A DNA stretch of 64,000 bases, from positions 1 through 64,000 of the forward strand of contig JAAYKH010000029.1 of NCBI GenBank assembly GCA_012522475.1. Reading direction: 5' to 3'. The first letter of the stretch is position 1. Each line of letters opens with the position of its first letter. Position numbers and translations under genes: made by a program. Source of the stretch: Chloroflexota bacterium (GTDB lineage Bacteria > Chloroflexota > Anaerolineae > Anaerolineales > Anaerolineaceae). Below, one piece after another: positions 62,621-64,000 of the stretch. The notes beneath the pieces are model-generated. The model was not told the origin of the DNA and ran no database searches. It was given only the letters and a program-made list of their open reading frames with translations.

Positions 62621-62743
62621 AAATAATTCCCATCAAACTGTGTTTAACATCTTTATCAAAATCCTGGCATCCTTTTAACCCTGCTGGATAAAAACCAGTC
62701 CTTGGTTATAATCTATTTTAGAACATGAACCGGAGAAATGCCA

Positions 62744-63124
62744 ATGCCCACCTATGATTATCATTGTAAATCCTGCAAAACTCGTTTCGAGTGTTACCTG
62801 ACCTATGCTGAATATGAACGAACCAGGGTCATCTGCCCAAACTGCGGCAGCGACCAGGTTCAACGGCGGATCGGCAGGGTGCGCATTGCGAAATCTGAAG
62901 ACCGACGGATTGATGATCTGGTAGACCCAACTCAACTGGCCGGTCTTGAAGATGACCCTCAAGCCCTTGGCCGGTTAATGCGAAAAATGGGAAATGAGTT
63001 GGGTGAGGACACTGGTCCCGAATTTGATGAAGTTGTCTCGCGCCTAGAAAAAGGGGAAGACCCTGAACAAATTGAGCGGGATATGCCGGATTTGGGAGGA
63101 AGCTTTTCAGATTTTGATGATTGA
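62744..63124 (+). CDS. FmdB family zinc ribbon protein
   Basis: A 126-residue regulatory-type protein. It starts P-T-Y-D-Y-H-C-K-S-C, with a second pair C-P-N-C-G near 30-34, together a zinc ribbon of the FmdB/Zn_ribbon_8 family. The rest is acidic and charged, with no recognised domain. I chose the ATG at 62744, eight bases after GGAG; the ATG at 62738 is too close to it. A TATAAT lies at 62707-62712. Role unknown. Confidence 0.82.
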   Translation: MPTYDYHCKSCKTRFECYLTYAEYERTRVICPNCGSDQVQRRIGRVRIAKSEDRRIDDLVDPTQLAGLEDDPQALGRLMRKMGNELGEDTGPEFDEVVSRLEKGEDPEQIERDMPDLGGSFSDFDD

Positions 63125-63126
63125 AA

Positions 63127-64000
63127 TTATGGTTCCAGCAGTTTCAACAGGGCATCGTAAGAGGTAACGCGGGAAATCGCGTTGAGAAAGTCCGCTAATT
63201 CAGGGTAACGCGCACGCAAGGCCTGCACAGCGGGGCCAACCGGGTCTTCTCCGGCTGCACCACCTTCAACCTCCGTACTGTAAGCGCCATAAAAGGCAAA
63301 ATAAGCCTGGTTCAGCTTGCGAATGGGGTAGCCGTTTTCCCAAAAGGTCAGACGACGGGCTTCCATATAGGCTTCGGCGCCTGCAACATCACCCTTAGCC
63401 AGTAAACGGTCGGCTTCCACCCGTGTTTTGTGAATCTCAGCTTGAAAATTAAAAATTTCTTCCTGCGAAATATCCTCAATAGGTGAGGATGCCATCTTGG
63501 TATGCAATGGCACGGCGGAAGCTGGCAGAAATTCGGGATAGTATTTTTCCAACACCAAGAAGCCCAGTTCCTGGCCAGCCAGTGAGGCTGTGGTTTCATT
63601 GATCGTGCGCAGCGCTTCGTTGGTAAAATAGTTGATTCCTAACGGCCGCAGGCTGAGGAAGTTGTGGACCCACTCGTGGGCGATGGTATCCGTCAGCCAG
63701 ACCAGGTCGGTGGTTTGCATCACCATCGTTGGATAGGTGCCGATCCCGCCGATGGGGACGACCAGGGCGGCATGATCGAGTTTTGAGAAAATGGCAGTTT
63801 CCAGTTGATCTTTGAAAGCGAGACTGATGGACGGGGTGAGCGATACCTCGAATACCTGGCGGATTTCGGTGCGAGGAGAAACCACCAGGGATTGGGGGAT
63901 ATCACTGACCTGATAAAGTGAGGGCGGAAGGGCTTGTCCTAGAAAGCTAAGGCTGCTTTCTTGAATCACAGCCATTAACTGGGCTTGGAGAACAGCCTCA
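63127..64000 (-). CDS. Zinc-peptidase-like protein, 5' end beyond the window
   Basis: The frame stays open through the right edge of the window, so only the C-terminal part (291 codons) is visible. A zinc site H-E-W-V-H lies in the middle of the visible part, with E-T-T-A-S-L-A-G-Q-E-L-G about 25 residues later, as in gluzincins. The C-terminal half is helical. It is likely a secreted or membrane peptidase, but the N-terminus that would show this is missing. It ends two bases after the FmdB gene, converging with it. Confidence 0.7.
   Translation of the reverse strand, partial: EAVLQAQLMAVIQESSLSFLGQALPPSLYQVSDIPQSLVVSPRTEIRQVFEVSLTPSISLAFKDQLETAIFSKLDHAALVVPIGGIGTYPTMVMQTTDLVWLTDTIAHEWVHNFLSLRPLGINYFTNEALRTINETTASLAGQELGFLVLEKYYPEFLPASAVPLHTKMASSPIEDISQEEIFNFQAEIHKTRVEADRLLAKGDVAGAEAYMEARRLTFWENGYPIRKLNQAYFAFYGAYSTEVEGGAAGEDPVGPAVQALRARYPELADFLNAISRVTSYDALLKLLEP

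Overview
The window looks like a piece of a bacterial chromosome from the Chloroflexota, most likely class Anaerolineae. This is inferred from protein style only: a Gram-positive-type GAAC-N4-GTTC operator, very large secreted and lipid-anchored proteins, a PadR/HAAS pair, an Elp3-type tRNA enzyme, a 1996-residue alpha-2-macroglobulin-like lipoprotein and many own-promoter genes with a -10 box directly in front of the start codon. There are no rRNA genes, CRISPR arrays, insertion sequences or phage genes. Most genes are housekeeping or conserved accessory genes.

Layout: 1-7.1 kb has a partial flavin/F420-type nitroreductase, a cysteine desulfurase and a four-gene BMP-type nucleoside ABC importer, all on the minus strand. 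7.1-12.1 kb has an MFS transporter, trmD, inorganic pyrophosphatase, a small membrane protein and an autoregulated padR-HAAS pair. 12.3-18.6 kb is the most unsettled part: an orphan DNA methyltransferase, two neighbouring minus-strand genes interrupted by a stop codon and two single-base shifts, a nucleoside phosphorylase relic, an alkaline-phosphatase-type enzyme, and a small FtsK-like ATPase behind a promoter that carries tandem LexA-type boxes. 18.6-29 kb holds acpS with a pair of M16 peptidases (one without its zinc motif), an oxidoreductase, an M19 dipeptidase, ribosomal protein S1 and ftsK. 29-37.6 kb holds rho with a long, foldable leader, two M23 peptidases, tRNA-Arg(CCT), a secreted triple-repeat protein, hsp20, and a degenerate metallo-beta-lactamase/asparaginase/endonuclease III operon. 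37.7-49.2 kb holds miaB, a STAS protein, a GH2 enzyme, a secreted zinc peptidase, a Wzz/Wzy-like pair, a selenocysteine tRNA gene, a GH13 enzyme and a ZIP transporter. 49.2-64 kb holds a Trm9-like methyltransferase divergent from elp3, an uncharacterised three-gene operon (unknown protein, nucleotidyltransferase, PAP2 phosphatase), a HAD hydrolase, the giant alpha-2-macroglobulin-like gene, gmk-rhomboid, an FmdB zinc ribbon and a partial zinc peptidase.

Themes: tRNA modification (trmD, miaB, elp3, a Trm9-like enzyme, a cysteine desulfurase) and selenocysteine decoding are strongly represented. Envelope genes (M23/LysM, Wzz/Wzy, rhomboid, alpha-2-macroglobulin) form a second theme. The observations most worth following are the Elp3/Trm9-like pair (possible mcm5U34 synthesis in a bacterium), the SOS-box mini-FtsK, the interrupted genes at 13-18 kb, the rho leader, and a recurring leaderless-promoter signature.
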